This document shows, piece by piece, positions 41,101 to 52,899 of a stretch of 64,000 bases of DNA (position 1 is the stretch's first letter; each line of letters begins with the position of its first letter). This stretch comes from Sphaerosporella brunnea (taxonomy: Eukaryota > Ascomycota > Pezizomycetes > Pezizales > Pyronemataceae). The notes beneath the pieces are model-generated. The model made no database searches, had not been told where the DNA came from, and was given only the letters and a program-made list of their open reading frames with translations. The stretch lies in the NCBI GenBank assembly GCA_008704415.1, contig VXIS01000195.1, positions 26,228-90,227 of the forward strand. The letters are read 5' to 3'. Position numbers and translations under genes: made by a program.

Positions 41101-43997
41101 TTTTCTTCGTCTGGCTCTTGTTCGCAGTAACCGTCCGTTTCTGGCCTTGAGCATGCTTCTTGGCTGGTGCTTTCGCCAAGGCATGTTTATCTCCGAATGC
41201 GGGGATGTCCACAGCATGTGGCTTCGCCGGAGCCGGAATGCTAGGACCGCCATTGGAAGGCATGGTAAAACCGAACTGAAATCCTGCGAAAATGTTCGGC
41301 TGGGCCGTGGGGATAGGGGCAACGTCTTCCGTGGGGATAGGGGCAGCGTCTTCCATCTCCAGGTCATTCGCCGTCTGTTCCTGCTCAGGCATGTCTTTCT
41401 TCTCCGGGTCTTGCGGTCGCTGTTTTTGCTCAGTCTTGCCTTTGTTCGCAGCTGTATTGACAGCAGGGTTCGTCCCCTCGCCATCAATCTTGGACGCCGC
41501 AGGGACAGGCTGGTTCACTGGCGGTGAAACGCCAACAGGCTCCTTCTTCTCCCGAGCAGCCAAGACCTTCTTCGCCGCCGCCGCAATGTTAGGACCGTCA
41601 CCGTCAGTCATCAGGAAGTCCCACTTGACTCTCGGCCGAGCCGTGGGAACAGTGGCAGCGTCTTCCATCTCCTGGTCTTGCTGCATCTGTTCTGCCTCAG
41701 TCATGTCTTTCTTCGCAACTTTATCGACGGACGGGTTCATCCCCCCTCCATCGATCTTGGACGACGCTGCTTGGATCTGCTTCTTGACAGGCGGTGAAAG
41801 GCTAACACGGCCCTTCTTCTCCCGAGCAGCCAATGCTTTCTTCGCCGCCGCCGCAATGTTAGGACTGTCAGTGTCAGTCATCAGGAAGTCCCACTTAACT
41901 CTCGGCCGAGTCGTGGGAGCAATAGCAGCGTCTTTCATCTCCTGGTCTTTCTGAGTCTGCTCTTGCTTGTTCAAATTTCTCTTCTCAAATGTATCAACGG
42001 CAGGGTTCGTCCCCTCGCCATCAATCTTGGACGATGCTGGAACTGGCTGATCCATCGGCGCTGTGGGGGCTACCGCTTGCTGCTTGGGCGCTTCTGGGGC
42101 CTTTTTCACCGGCACGATCAATTTCATTTGGGGTCCTGAAAATGCACTAGGCTGAGTGCGAGGAGGCACCGTCAGCGACGCATTCGTCGCCTGGGTCGGA
42201 GCGCGAGTGGTTCCAGCTGCTTTGGGCAGTCCTGTCTTCGCCGGGAGTTTGCTGCAAGCATCCTGGTTGCTGTCCGCAGCAGCTGTCTTGACCGGGACAT
42301 GTCCCTTCGGTGGCGCTGAAATTCCAGGAATGTCGGTGGAAGGCATAGTCTGGTTGAACTGAAATCCTGGGATCACGTTCGACTGAGTCGTGGGAATAGG
42401 GGCTGCAGTGTTCTTGGTCGTGTCTTTCTGCGCCTGTTCCGTCTTGACCGCGTCTTTCTTGGCCAGAGCCTTCTGCGCCGGTTCTTCCGCAGGCGCCGGA
42501 TCATCCATCATGTCGACATCCATGATCTCCACGGACTCCATGGCGGGTTGTTGATCCAGCACGGACGCGGAGGTGCTGTCATTGGGAGCCGGTTTAATCT
42601 GGCGGTTCCCGACGGGTAAACCGTGCGTGCCAGTGTTTGCCGAGGATGCTGCGGGATTGCGAGGCGATTCCGAGACCGCATCTGCCATGTCGCAGTCGGC
42701 AGAAGTGTCCGTGGTAGAATCTTGAGCATCTCCCTTGACTGGAGTGCTCGTAGGCGAGGGCCCGAAAAGCTCATCAAAGTCAACTTCGTGTTCATCGTCG
42801 TCAGCTTCGTCACGGGGACTGGCGCCAGCTGGAACGCTGATATCTTCCTTCTCCGAGGTTTTGGGCGCGGATGCGTGTGGAGCTTCCTTTTCAGCAGCCT
42901 TTTCGTTGTCGCTCGAAGATGGCAGCTTCGCAGCGGTCGCTGGAGGTGGAGAAACGGTCTACGTGGACGGTTAGTGACTGTTCTAAAACGGCTGGTTGTG
43001 GGTTTCACCTTAGCATCCGCGACGGTCGAGCGACTCTTAGGAGCTGGAGGAGCAACTGGCTCCTCGTCTTCAGTGTCGTAGGAGTAGTCGACCTGATCCT
43101 CTTGGTCATAATACGATCTTGAAACGGTCTATGTGGCCGTTAGCAGGATTCCAGCACCGTGGCGCTTGACCTTACCTTCGTTGCCGTAGTCGCAGGGACC
43201 ACCGCTGGCTGTTCTGTCTTGTCGTCGCGGTAGTTGAGCTTGTCGCCGTACGTGTCTTCATCCTCGTCGCTGTCAGATTCGTCGTCCTCGTCGCTGACAT
43301 ATTCGTCGTCCTCGTCCTCATCGCTGACGTCGGAACCCTCGAGCTCGGCAAGCTCTTCCGCAGCGCGCTTCTTCTGCATCTCGTAGAAGTCTCTCCTGCC
43401 TTGCTCAGCATACGCCTCCAGTATGTCAGACGACGTGGCTTTGGCAAAATCATCGTCTATTTTCTTCGCGTCGGCGCGCATCTTCTCGAGAACCGCGGCC
43501 CGCGACTTCGGCTTCAGCGCCTCGAAGTCTCTCTTACCCTGCGCCGTGAGCTCCAGATGTTTCTCCGGCACGCATGACTTTGCGAAGTCTTCGTCCAACT
43601 TTCTCGCTTCGGCGCGGATCTTCTCCAGCGCCTCGGCGCGCGTCAGCTTCTTTGAGCCGGTTGCGGGAGCTTTCTTTTCCTCGTGGATAAGCGCGATCTG
43701 CGCTGCGTCAGTATCTTCGCACCGCGTTAGGATAGGAGCACCAACCTTTGGCTCAGGGTGGTATCGTTCATTGATCGTCTTGGCGGCTTGTTGCTTCCCA
43801 CCCTCGATGATGGCGTCGACGTTGGCGTTGTCGCGGGCTGCGTCGATGCGTTCCGCCTCCGCGCGAAGCTTGGCGCGTGCGGCGCTTGCGGCGGAGGTGG
43901 GTTTGCGAGCCATTGGACGGATTGGCTTGCGCGGTGGGGGAGGAGACTCGCTGGCACGCTCGCCAGGAGCTCCGGGGCTGTCAGTCTTACGTTTCAT
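38183..43997 (-). CDS. 1905-aa repeat protein with FG-like motifs and C-terminal membrane anchor
   Basis: Three exons: 43997-43176, 43128-43009 and 42958-38183. The 47-nt and 50-nt introns are both phase 0 (GTAAGG...CACATAG and GTGAAA...CACGTAG, with GCTAAC and ACTAAC branch sites). Residues 1-274 are highly charged, with two copies of an EKIRAEARKLDEDFAK-type repeat followed by a long Asp/Glu/Ser run. Residues 315 to about 1700 are imperfect repeats on two scales. Larger units start near residues 908, 1154 and 1371. Recurring motifs include IFAGFQFGFTMPSNGGPS (FxFG-like), GLQMNLALPANKAPE, basic KRTVTANKSQTKKN (possible nuclear signal), VKWDFLMTD and KKDMTEQEQTANDLEMED. The end is basic (KPKTER, PRRGRFENV), followed by one hydrophobic segment at about 1878-1893 (MFGALVVAAVSVVWKV). 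Repeats, basic signals and a tail anchor suggest a nuclear-envelope or pore-associated protein, which is inference. No family is recognised. Confidence 0.85.
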
Positions 43998-46487
43998 TGT
44001 TATGGATGATTATTGTTTTGAGTGGAATAGGTTGGGTTGGTGGTTTGTAGATAGATGTGGTAATGTGGGTTGGGTTTGTGGGTTTGTGTAGATGGAAGTG
44101 GGTTGAAGGTGTGGTAGAGGGGGAAGAGGCGAACAGCTTGGGGTCGGTCGGCGGTACTAGCGCAGCCCTGACATTTCGATTGAGACTTCGTGTTTTGCAC
44201 ATATTCACATTGCCTCCAATGTTGACAGTACATGTGACCCCGTCACAGTCCAGAGTGATCTCAACTTGTAGATCATTCTGAATTCCATCTCATGATCCAC
44301 GATACACGAGTGCCCAGCCCGAGCGTATCACCCTCCCCAAACACAATATCGATAAACCGCGGTTGATTCGCACCCGTGGCGATCTCGCCGGTGCCTTCCA
44401 CAGATGGAGTTTCTATCTAATGCCGCAGCTAATGTCCTTGAACCTGCACCGAGACCAGCACCTGTCAGTAACACAACCCACCAGAAATAACCAGGCTTCT
44501 TGATGGCAAGACTGCCCAGCAACACGGGAAAACACCTGTTTGATCAGCCGAGGCGGCAACCTCGTCGTTCTGCGCGCCATCATTGCCCGATTTGACCAAG
44601 AGCTCAAGTGGTTGGAGCAAGACAGGACCTCAACGCGCCAGCATGCTACGACGTCTATGCCAGCGCCTGCGCCGGTTTAGCTAGGCATCGCTTTTGAGAG
44701 AGCGCCAGGTTACTGGGGCTTTGCAACCGCGCATGTGCCCGTCAACCAACACGTCTCGAGGCGGTCAGTCCCGCGGGAAAGAAGTGCAATCAAGAACGTG
44801 AGAACGCACATGACTACTGGGGATATACATCCGCTGTGGATGGGGTATCTCCGGGGAGGTAGAGCTGCCAATTGGCAAGTGTGTGGAGTCGCACAAACAT
44901 AGTCAGTGTCCTGGACCCGCAACACACGGAAAATTTACCCAACCGTTGCTCGAGTGATACACGGCGAGTTAGCTCTATCATGATACACACATACTTTTCA
45001 CTCTTATTCCACGCGATTCAACATCGAGTGAAGTTGAACCTATCATGGCTGGGTAACCTACTTGCTGTTTTGGACCACCGAACAGAATTTTGTGTACAGG
45101 CAGCAGTTTGAAAAATTTGATTCCAAAAAAAATACGGATATATGTTTGTGTGTGCCTGACTACAGCATTTCTAGGCGACGTCGGTGGTAAAACTGGATCA
45201 ATCCTGGATTTATTTTATATGTTTTATGGTGTTCTAGTCATCTCACCGTAAGCCACAGAATACAGCGCAGGAGCAGCGCATCAACCACCAATACCATTAT
45301 GCGGTGCCTAGTGAGTAGGAGAATCGAAACGCAAAAGATTTGCTCCGCGCCATCAGAATCCTAACAACCATTCAGCCCCACCACGTTGGGCAACTGTACG
45401 TTGCAAGCGGTCCAAAGAGGGGCTTGCAACACCTCTAGCCGTGGTGGAGGCCGCGTAACCCCTCACATCAGCCATCGATGGGAGTGCTCGTTGCAGGTCG
45501 GAATCCGTTACTCAGGATTCGCCGTGCCATCTGGTGTGTGAAGCGCAGACTGAAGCTGGTTGTCCACCCTCCATTCCTCATGTCGCGCTCAGCAGATACT
45601 CCACACAGATATGCCGGACACGCTGATGCAGGATCACTGCAGCAGCACCTGGGGATATGCGTTTGGATCTGCTGGTTGGTCCGGTCTCTCATCAGGAGCC
45701 CATGATATAGATAAGACGCCGATGGGCGCGGAAACGAGCTGGAGAAAAATGCACAATAACCACACTTCTCAACCGTGTCCTCGTCGCTATTTCTTCCGTA
45801 TGTCCAATCGCCGTGAAACACATGCACCGTTTGACCTCCTCACGGTGACAACGTCTACCGGTCAGGCACGCTGACGGAAACAGGGTGGTAGGTATGTCAA
45901 AGAACGGTTGATTTGGAACATGCCGGGCTGCGACCCGCGATCCGATGTGCGAGATGCCTCCGCAAAATCAAATTCGGAACGAATCTTGCTGCTCCACTTC
46001 TGTGGACGCCTATCGACGCTTTGGTGTGCCTCGCGTTCATCGCAGCTATCGTAGTCCTCATTAGCATAAGCCTGGGTGGGCGGACGCTTCACTTGCCTGG
46101 TCGAATTGTTTTGTTTATCCAGAGCTGAGCACTTGAGAAATCGGAGAGCAGTTGGGGGGGCATTTGTGGCTGCGAGTAGAGCGGCTGGGGGGTTTGAGGT
46201 ACGTGTCCACTCTCGAAAGCTCTTGCAACTGCACGGTGTGTAACACCGACCAGATGGAAGCTCGACGCTGAAGAGTCATGGGTGCCGAATATACCAGAGC
46301 CTTCAGCGCACGCATGTGATTACAGGTTGGTGCCTGACCGTAGATGAAATCGCAGTGTATGTGGTGTGGGGCATATGGTTGCCGAAAAGCAACTCGGTCA
46401 CTACGCGATCGGTCGGGGATGCTTGCAGTGCATGAACACCGTGTTGAATTGGGCTGGGTGTTATCGTGGAGATAGTGTAAAGATGAC
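43998..46487. other. No confident gene
   Basis: 44000-44170 is the CA-rich leader and promoter region of the 1905-aa gene. Around 44540-44665 a plus-strand segment with LVVLRAIIARFDQELKWLEQD looks like a terminal coding exon but has no partner I could find. Frames at 45460-45870 overlap on both strands. Nothing else is supportable. Confidence 0.4.
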
Positions 46488-47136
46488 GAGTGAGTTAGAG
46501 CGACTTGAAGTGTTACCAACGTGCTACGTTGGCGGCGACGTCTTTAACATCGAGTTCCGGGTTGAATTTTTAACCTGGTGTCTCATGGTGTAGTTGGTAT
46601 GGGCCGTGCCAACTTCACCTGAGCGTGCGGGGTTCGATTCTCACATCGGCTGGCTGCTGACGGTGAAGTTGACATATACTCGCACCCGGGGGTTACAAGC
46701 CTTGCAAGCTTGGGGATAACCCTCCCTAGATCAAAGCCGAGCCAGCCGAGATCGCGCGGGAGAGTTATCTTTTGTTATCTACCTTGATCGTCGGTTTCTT
46801 TTTCTACCCCACCACACACCCCCTCTGGTATTGTCACAATACGTATCATCGGCTCTCGAACACGGACTGGTTGTTAAAGTTAGGCTGTGGAGAGAAGATG
46901 GAAAGCCGGGAAGAGGCTGAAGTATGGAGATATCACTGTCGCGGCCTGCGCTTCCGCGGCCTGCACCACTTCTTTAACCCATCCTATGCAACACACATCC
47001 TGCAGTCGCTGGATTTTGGTATATTCAGTCCTCTGGCTTGTCGTTGCCTTTTTGCTCTCGACGAATGGACCACGTGAGAGTAAGACCAACAAAGGTATCG
47101 TCAACCCTGTTTGTGAGGAGGTCATTCTAATTGCTC
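46488..47136 (+). mobile_element. SINE-like repeat with pol III promoter boxes, copy 1
   Basis: The sequence TGGTGTAGTTGG at 46586-46597 fits the pol III A box consensus fully. GGTTCGATTCT at 46631-46641 fits the B box at 10 of 11 positions, with the spacing seen in tRNA genes. A full tRNA cloverleaf does not fold (the T stem fails), so this is a tRNA-derived repeat rather than a tRNA gene. The body of about 500 bp after the boxes matches copy 2 at 60911-61532 with high identity, apart from one replaced segment around 46795-46880. Confidence 0.65.
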
Positions 47137-47412
47137 AGGGTGTGCCGAAGTAATCGGTCGTTTGCAGGCGGTGGAATGCTGTATTACACTATTGGGATCC
47201 GAGTATGAACGGATGTAACAAGGTAAAACTAGGGAATCGGTAGAAATATCCTAGGGTTAGATGCAAGAGCGCTAGGCCCGTTCCTCGCAATGAGCACTTC
47301 TACATTCTTCAGCAACAGCTCTCGGCTCCGACTCCATTCATAGCATTTACAGCCTCTCTTCGTCTCTTCTTACATCTCTCCTTTTTTTCCTTCTCCCATT
47401 TCGCTTGACATC
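47137..47412. other. Spacer before the HNH-like gene
   Basis: The last 60 bp are strongly pyrimidine-rich (CTCTCTTCGTCTC, CTCCTTTTTTTCC), like a fungal core promoter or leader. No TATA box is obvious. Confidence 0.4.
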
Positions 47413-48204
47413 ATGGCCGCTTTCATTCGCCGCTCTTTTCAGGGACTCAGTGCGGCTGTGCTGCTCCTGACACTCCGGCTGCTGATGCTCCTGAGGACGC
47501 TGCGGGCGTTACTCCCACTGCTGACGCTCCTGACGACGCTGCGATTGTGACTGCCGCTGCTGACGGTGAAACCTCTCAAGCCACCGGTATCTAACTACCT
47601 CTTCCAATCTACTGAGCCTTTCCTGACAGTGCCCTCGAGGTCAGTCGGGCGATATCAAGAAACACAAGTGCAAGCCCAACCGCAAGCGCAAGGCCAAGGT
47701 GAACCCCCTGACCCCGACAAGCAAGAGCATTCGCTCTGACATCATCAGCACAAGGCTATCCATCAGGAGAAGAAGACCGAAAATGACCAGCCTTGCAATA
47801 TCCCCAAGGTCACAGGCGAAACCGCAATCACCCCGGGACTGGTGTCGGTGTCGGCAGTTTTTGCAAAAAACTGGATCCATTTACGTCGATGTGTCAAAGT
47901 TTCAGAGATAAACCCAACAACCGACGTCCGAAACGTGGTCTCGATGCGCCCCGATTTACTCATGTCCTTTGACGATGGCGATTTCGTCCTTGTCCCGAAG
48001 GAGGGCGAATTCTGCATTCATTTCCTGAAGCCCACGTTCGAATTTGGCCCCCTGTTCCACAACCGCATTGTATCTGCGCTCGCCGACGATGTCGCAGTGC
48101 CCTTCCTCTATGCACGGTTTGCCTGGGCAATCTTCCCGGAGCAAGATGACGAAAATGATCAACCCAGGTCCGCCTCAAACGGCCTCTGTGAAACTCGCCG
48201 ATGA
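47413..48204 (+). pseudogene. HNH_2-like gene, damaged or with unresolved 5' end
   Basis: The clear part is 47749-48204, a 152-codon frame with MRPDLLMSFDDGDFVLVP and AVPFLYARFAWAIFPEQ. This matches the C-terminal half of the fungal HNH_2 domain (N.i.Lr.DlH..FD...F..vP, then a closing LYARFAWAIF). A 50-nt intron (47699-47748, GTGAAC...CTGACATCATCAG) joins it in phase to a Lys-rich exon at 47630-47698. Another intron (47587-47629) is plausible, but the upstream Asp/Ala/Pro-rich frame (about 47463-47586) is in the wrong phase and the ATG at 47413 leads to a stop. The His expected in the DlH motif is Leu here, so nuclease activity is doubtful. It is a decaying gene or a non-catalytic derivative. 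Confidence 0.5.
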
Positions 48205-49517
48205 CTCTTGTACACACGGTCCTTATACTACTTCTCGCCAAACCTGGCCTCGTCCCGGTAGGCTTGGATGATGCGCCAGGTGCGTCTCCAATATGTAAAA
48301 ATAAGCGATGGTTTAACCACGGTGAAATATTGGGGACAGCCTATGTGCAGTGCTCGCGGGCAGAGTGCTTCCACGAACCCCAGTAATATTCTATCCAGTT
48401 TATTTCACAATGATATTTTGTCTAGAACATAATGAGACGTCCCGCGTCCGCTACAGCTTCTTCGATCCGGCTCCTCTGTCGATTGAAATCTGGCTGTGCA
48501 GACAGGAGACCCGTCGCACAGCAGTTCCTACCCTGCACTCCCTCCGCACATTCGGGGTCCTTAACCCGCTTCGTTTTTTGGCTGTGGTTTGCATTTGGAA
48601 TACTGCGCTGTAGAAGCAAATCTTGTGGTTTGCGGTCAGTACAGGCGTCAGTGTAGGCACCGTTTGGCCTGGATATGCGCCCTTTGCACCCAAACGCCCT
48701 GTATCCATGCTGCCACCGAGATGCTTGTGCACGTTCGTCTGGCAGAGATATTGACGAAATCTGCTCCTCTCGCACGGCCCCACGCTGCACATCCCGTACG
48801 TGACCGCTGCTTGACATGGGAGCAGCCGTGCGACCGCTACCACCTGCGCTGCATCCATACGCGCAGTCGCTGTATCTCCTGGCGTTAAATTGGTGGAGAT
48901 TTGAGCAAACACTCATGCGGTGCTAAAGATGGTAGGTTGACGGAGCATGGGCTGTTGGCAAGAATTCGCCCTGCGTGGGGACACCAGGTGGACTCTTCCG
49001 GGGACCGAAGAAGAGTTTGATAGGTGATACCCCCTTAACAGACCTGTCTGCTTCCCCCGCGGAGGGCTCCAAATGGCCATCTGGGACCTGTCGAACGCGA
49101 TCAATCATGGTGTCTCCTCGCTATTTTGCACTTGTTCGAATGGCACGAGCTCCTGATTGCCGTACGCGAACTAATTTACCGGGCCTCAAATATGCCGGTA
49201 AACAGGCGGTGTAGGCTCCATGAAGGTTGCCGCCGTGGCCTTGCTTGCTGCTGCTATTCATCCCAGCGAAGTATGGACAAAATTGCATACTCCAGGACCT
49301 GGCTCCCCGGCAATCGGATGAGTTGTATGAGGCCGCGTTTGATACGACGTTGTGCATCCTGGGAGTCCCAATCGCAATGAACACATTCCCGGGGCCGTCG
49401 TGGATGTTGTGGTTGAACTTGCAGGTCAGGGCGTATGTGTGTGACACACGGCGCAGTTGCTGTCATTCAGTGTCGTCACTAAGGCTCCTCCACGGCTCAG
49501 CTCCAGATTGATAGAGC
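48205..49517. other. No supported gene
   Basis: A pair of long minus-strand frames (48916-48422) overlap in two phases, and neither carries a motif. The rest has short frames only. Confidence 0.45.
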
Positions 49518-49718
49518 TAGTGTTCTCAATAGCCGGCCCAAAATGCCCGGGCTGTCTGGCTGTGGGCTTCGTCTTTGTGTGTAAAGGTCGCGAACTGGCA
49601 CAGTGTGATAACAAGTGAAGCAACAATGATGTCCATTCTTCATACCCGAGTAGCAGCGCATGCAGCCCACAGCCAGCCGCGAGTTGAAAAGCCAGCCCGG
49701 CTTTTTGATCAGCCGAAG
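49518..49718. mobile_element. hAT MITE relic, truncated
   Basis: Reverse-orientation relative of the 1389-1598 element. Shared blocks are AGTGTTCTCAATAGCCGGCCC, GTCGCGAA, AACAATGATGTCCATTCTTCA and TTTTTGATCAGCC. The other end, about 50 bp, is missing, and no target duplication remains. Confidence 0.8.
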
Positions 49719-49800
49719 GGGAACGGCGTGGATCGCTGAGTGCCAGGACGGTGAATCTCTGTCTGGATGTTATCTTCTCACATGCCTCTATTGGCAGAGG
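49718..49800. repeat. Direct repeat flanking the Crinkler-type gene, left copy
   Basis: It matches 52684-52768 in the same orientation; shared text includes GCTGAGTGCC-GGACG, TCTGGATGTTATCTTCTCAC and ATTGGCAGAGG. The two copies enclose the gene at 50086-52410 and its flanks. Confidence 0.75.
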
Positions 49801-50085
49801 ATCTTGAGACACGTTCGTAATTGGTTATCCACAGCATATCAACATGACGGAAGACACGATATTCCACAACAAATGACAGTCAAACGCCTAAACTCTGCCT
49901 TGTGCCGAGAAAAGCAGAGACCTCTGGCAACATATCTCGCCCCGAAACTCCGTCAGAACAAAACAAACATACCGGCAATCCCACCGACAGATCGACATAT
50001 CCACAAACAACAGCTTCAACAAATACATTATCCGTTCTGACTATATCCTAACCCAGAAGCTCAACAGCGAACAGATCGAGCACGG

Positions 50086-52410
50086 TCACATCCTCAGCTT
50101 GGCAACATGCAGGCTGTCGCTAACAACTCTGCGGCCATCATGTCCGAATCCGCCGGTATGCAAGCCCCAAATGGGCCTGTCCCCCATGCCACACACAAAT
50201 TGTTTCCACGTGGCGTATGGGGCGATTGGCGGCTCGATCTTCTGAGTCTTGTATTCCCGGCAGATGCCTTCCGGCACCAGGAACACCACGACCGGCTCCT
50301 TTTTCCGAACGGCTGCCGGCAAAGCGTTGTAGACAGCTTGCAATCCGTCCGCCTTCAAGGGGCGGTCTTTTGAGAGCGTTATTTGAAACAGAATGGCTTG
50401 CGGTGTGGTTTGCTCCATGATGACAACCAACGAATCCAATGCAGTGAGAGTCATCCGATCTGGGCGAATGTATATGCCAGACATGCCGGGATCAAACTTC
50501 GAAGATCCAGCTTTGATTCGAATCATTCGTGAAAGTTGTTGCATGGTTGAAAAGCTCTTTTGTTTGCCGCTTACGTTGACAGCACGATCAGGACCTCCGT
50601 CCAGCGCCCGGCACTGCAGAAACGCTCCGTGCTCCAGGTACCCGTGAACTCGGCCCTCAAAGACCCATCCCATCGAACTGCGCATTTGCGATGATCCTAT
50701 CATCATGTCATAGAGAGCATTGCTGTCTATGCGGCTTCTCAAAGCGGCACTCTCTCCCATAAGCTTCGCCAGATAGGGTGTCATTATTCGGAGCTGATAT
50801 CGAATCGAAATAAAGTCGTATCCGGAGTTATCAATGATGAGCGGTTCGATTCGCACTAAAGAGTGAGAATCTGACTTGCCGAATTGTTGCTCCGCAAAGG
50901 CCATGAAGTCAAGTCGGAGAAGGTCTATCATGCTCGACTGTATGTCTTCCAACTCGCCTTTTATCAAGCGTTCCAAACAATACATGTCGACCGTCTCGCC
51001 CACTCCGGGAGGCTCCGATGCGTCCTGCATCTCCTGATCGTCGTCATTGTCGATTCCGTCTTCTCTGTCCTCTTCATCGCGATTGTCGAAATCCTCGGAC
51101 TGGTGGTTACATGCCTGTACAGACGAAGATTGCCGAGCGGTCGGTCGAGCCCTCATCAGATGATTCAAGATCAATCGAGGTATCGGGCCGAATATAGTCA
51201 TCAGTTGAGACATGGTCAAGAGTTGATTTGGCTTTGTGTAACGCCTGTTTCTCGTCAGCTCCACCTTGGCAACGAAGAGGGGAAGAGGGGCAAAGCGTAC
51301 TCTGTGCACACCATTTCGGCCCAATTCCAGAGGGCCATGTACAACGTCACTGCTGAATGATTCTTTACCAGTGACTTGACATTATTCGTTTTTGGGGGCG
51401 TGGCAACAATGACGAACCAGTTGTGTTCACCGATACAGGCGGCGATATCCAGAGGCTTGCGGTCGCACAGCGCCCAAATGTCCGGATCCATCCTGACCAC
51501 GTCACGCAGCGAATCGATGATTTTTGCACCTCGGCCGTCAAAAAGAATGTGGCAGACACCGCATTTGTTTTCGTATTGAAAGACTGTCTTCTGACCATTC
51601 AATAGACGGTGCACAAGGACGAAAGACAGGAACCAGGTTTTGCCTATTCCCGGGTGCCCAGTGATGATGGCTGCCCTGTCGAGGACGTTACGTCGCTTGC
51701 TATTGTTGCTGGAGCCGGAGCCGGCGTCACGTTCATGTTCAGTCAGGAACCGGTATGCCTCTTCATACGCGACCCGGACGAGCATGTTGTTGGTGGCGCA
51801 TGGCAAGAGACCATCATCGGTGCTGGTTATCTGGATTCTCTGAAGCAAAGGTCGGAGATCGAGACGAGTGCATCGGATCAGGTTTGTTGTATTTGTCTCT
51901 CCGAACGTCGGAACCGATATGTTGCGAGCCCGGATAATCGTTTCACGGACCTCAGGCTTTGCCCACAGCAACGAGTGAAGAGCTGATGCCTTTTCCAAAT
52001 GAATCGTGGCCATGTCGGCAGATATCGTTCCGGATCGTCGCCTGTTTGGCGCTGGCGTCTCTACCGCAACGTTAATATTCGACATCAAGCATGCTGGTGC
52101 TGAACAAACCTTCGCGCTGTGCTTCACGGGCGGCGTTGTTCCGAGACTCGACAATTTGGAGAACATCGGCGGCTAAGAAATGCAACATCAGTCCCGCGGT
52201 GAAGTCGGTGAATATCTCCTTGTACAAGGCCAGGCGATCGGTCGCCCCCAGGCGGAGAAATAGCTCCCCATCAAGATGAGATCTCTCGAAGTCGCTTCTC
52301 ATTCTCACAGTCCATTCCCAGCGGTCCATCAAGGGAGCGAGAAAGGCTGCAAACTGTTCGTGATCCCATTCCTGGATCACTTCCGCGTTGGGGAGAGGTG
52401 AACCCGGCAT
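50086..52410 (-). CDS. Crinkler-type protein: SAM header, P-loop NTPase, REase-like nuclease domain (742 aa)
   Basis: Three exons: 52410-52110, 52060-51312 and 51264-50086. The introns are 49 nt (GTTTGT...GCGGTAG) and 47 nt (GTGTGC...GCCAAG), and both join frames in phase. A SAM-like domain occupies residues 11-90 (VIQEWDHEQFAAFL, then HLDGELFLRL). The NTPase has Walker A GHPGIGKT at 235-242, then NGQKTVFQYE, IWALCDRKPLD and FVIVATPPK (316-324), the usual signature series of Crinkler NTPases, and IFGPIPRLIL at 374-383. After an acidic linker (404-431), residues 545-690 resemble a PD-(D/E)xK/REase-fold domain: VFEGRVHGYL with E553, LDSLV with D627, and ILFQIT with Q644. Known proteins of this architecture act as effectors or in genomic conflict. 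Here the header is SAM rather than the ubiquitin-like type described for oomycete Crinklers. No signal peptide is seen. Confidence 0.85.
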
Positions 52411-52683
52411 CGTGAGAGGATGCCACCGGTTGTCGAGAGAACGCACCAGGAGGTAGACGGCGATGACAGGGGGGGCGGGGGGGGCGGAATCTGAGACAAA
52501 GAGGCTGTGAAAGAAAACGCGCGACGGAAGGAAACACAGCAACAAAGCCGAAGGCGTCAAGGGGTCGGTGAGGGGGGAGGGAGGTGAACGGGTGCGACGT
52601 CAAACTTGGCGGGGTGAGGTTAAAATTGAATTCTATCACCAGTTAGCGAAACTCAGTGAGGTTCATTTGACGTGACTCACCGT

Positions 52684-52768
52684 GGGGCAACGGCGGGTAT
52701 TGCTGAGTGCCGGGACGCTCAATCTCGGTCTGGATGTTATCTTCTCACCGCCGTCTCATTGGCAGAGG
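52684..52768. repeat. Direct repeat flanking the Crinkler-type gene, right copy
   Basis: Partner of 49718-49800; about 85% identical over 70-80 bp. Confidence 0.75.
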
Positions 52769-52899
52769 TAACCCTTCGATCACCTCACAGTCCACATTGC
52801 TTGTCTTGATTCCCTCGCAAGCTATATCCACTTTGATTTATCGCGTCGACCTGATCGTTTTTGGATCGTCTGTCGGTGATCGTTCTCGCTCGCTGCTGC

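Noticed and set aside
38800..43100. Long plus-strand frames opposite the 1905-aa gene
   Set aside because: They mirror the repeats of the minus-strand gene, have no starts in good context and no splice evidence.
46560..46660. A tRNA gene
   Set aside because: The A and B boxes fit, but the T stem and acceptor stem do not pair, and the unit is part of a 650-bp repeat.
49426..49812. 128-codon minus-strand frame
   Set aside because: It crosses the truncated hAT MITE and a direct repeat; no coding motif.
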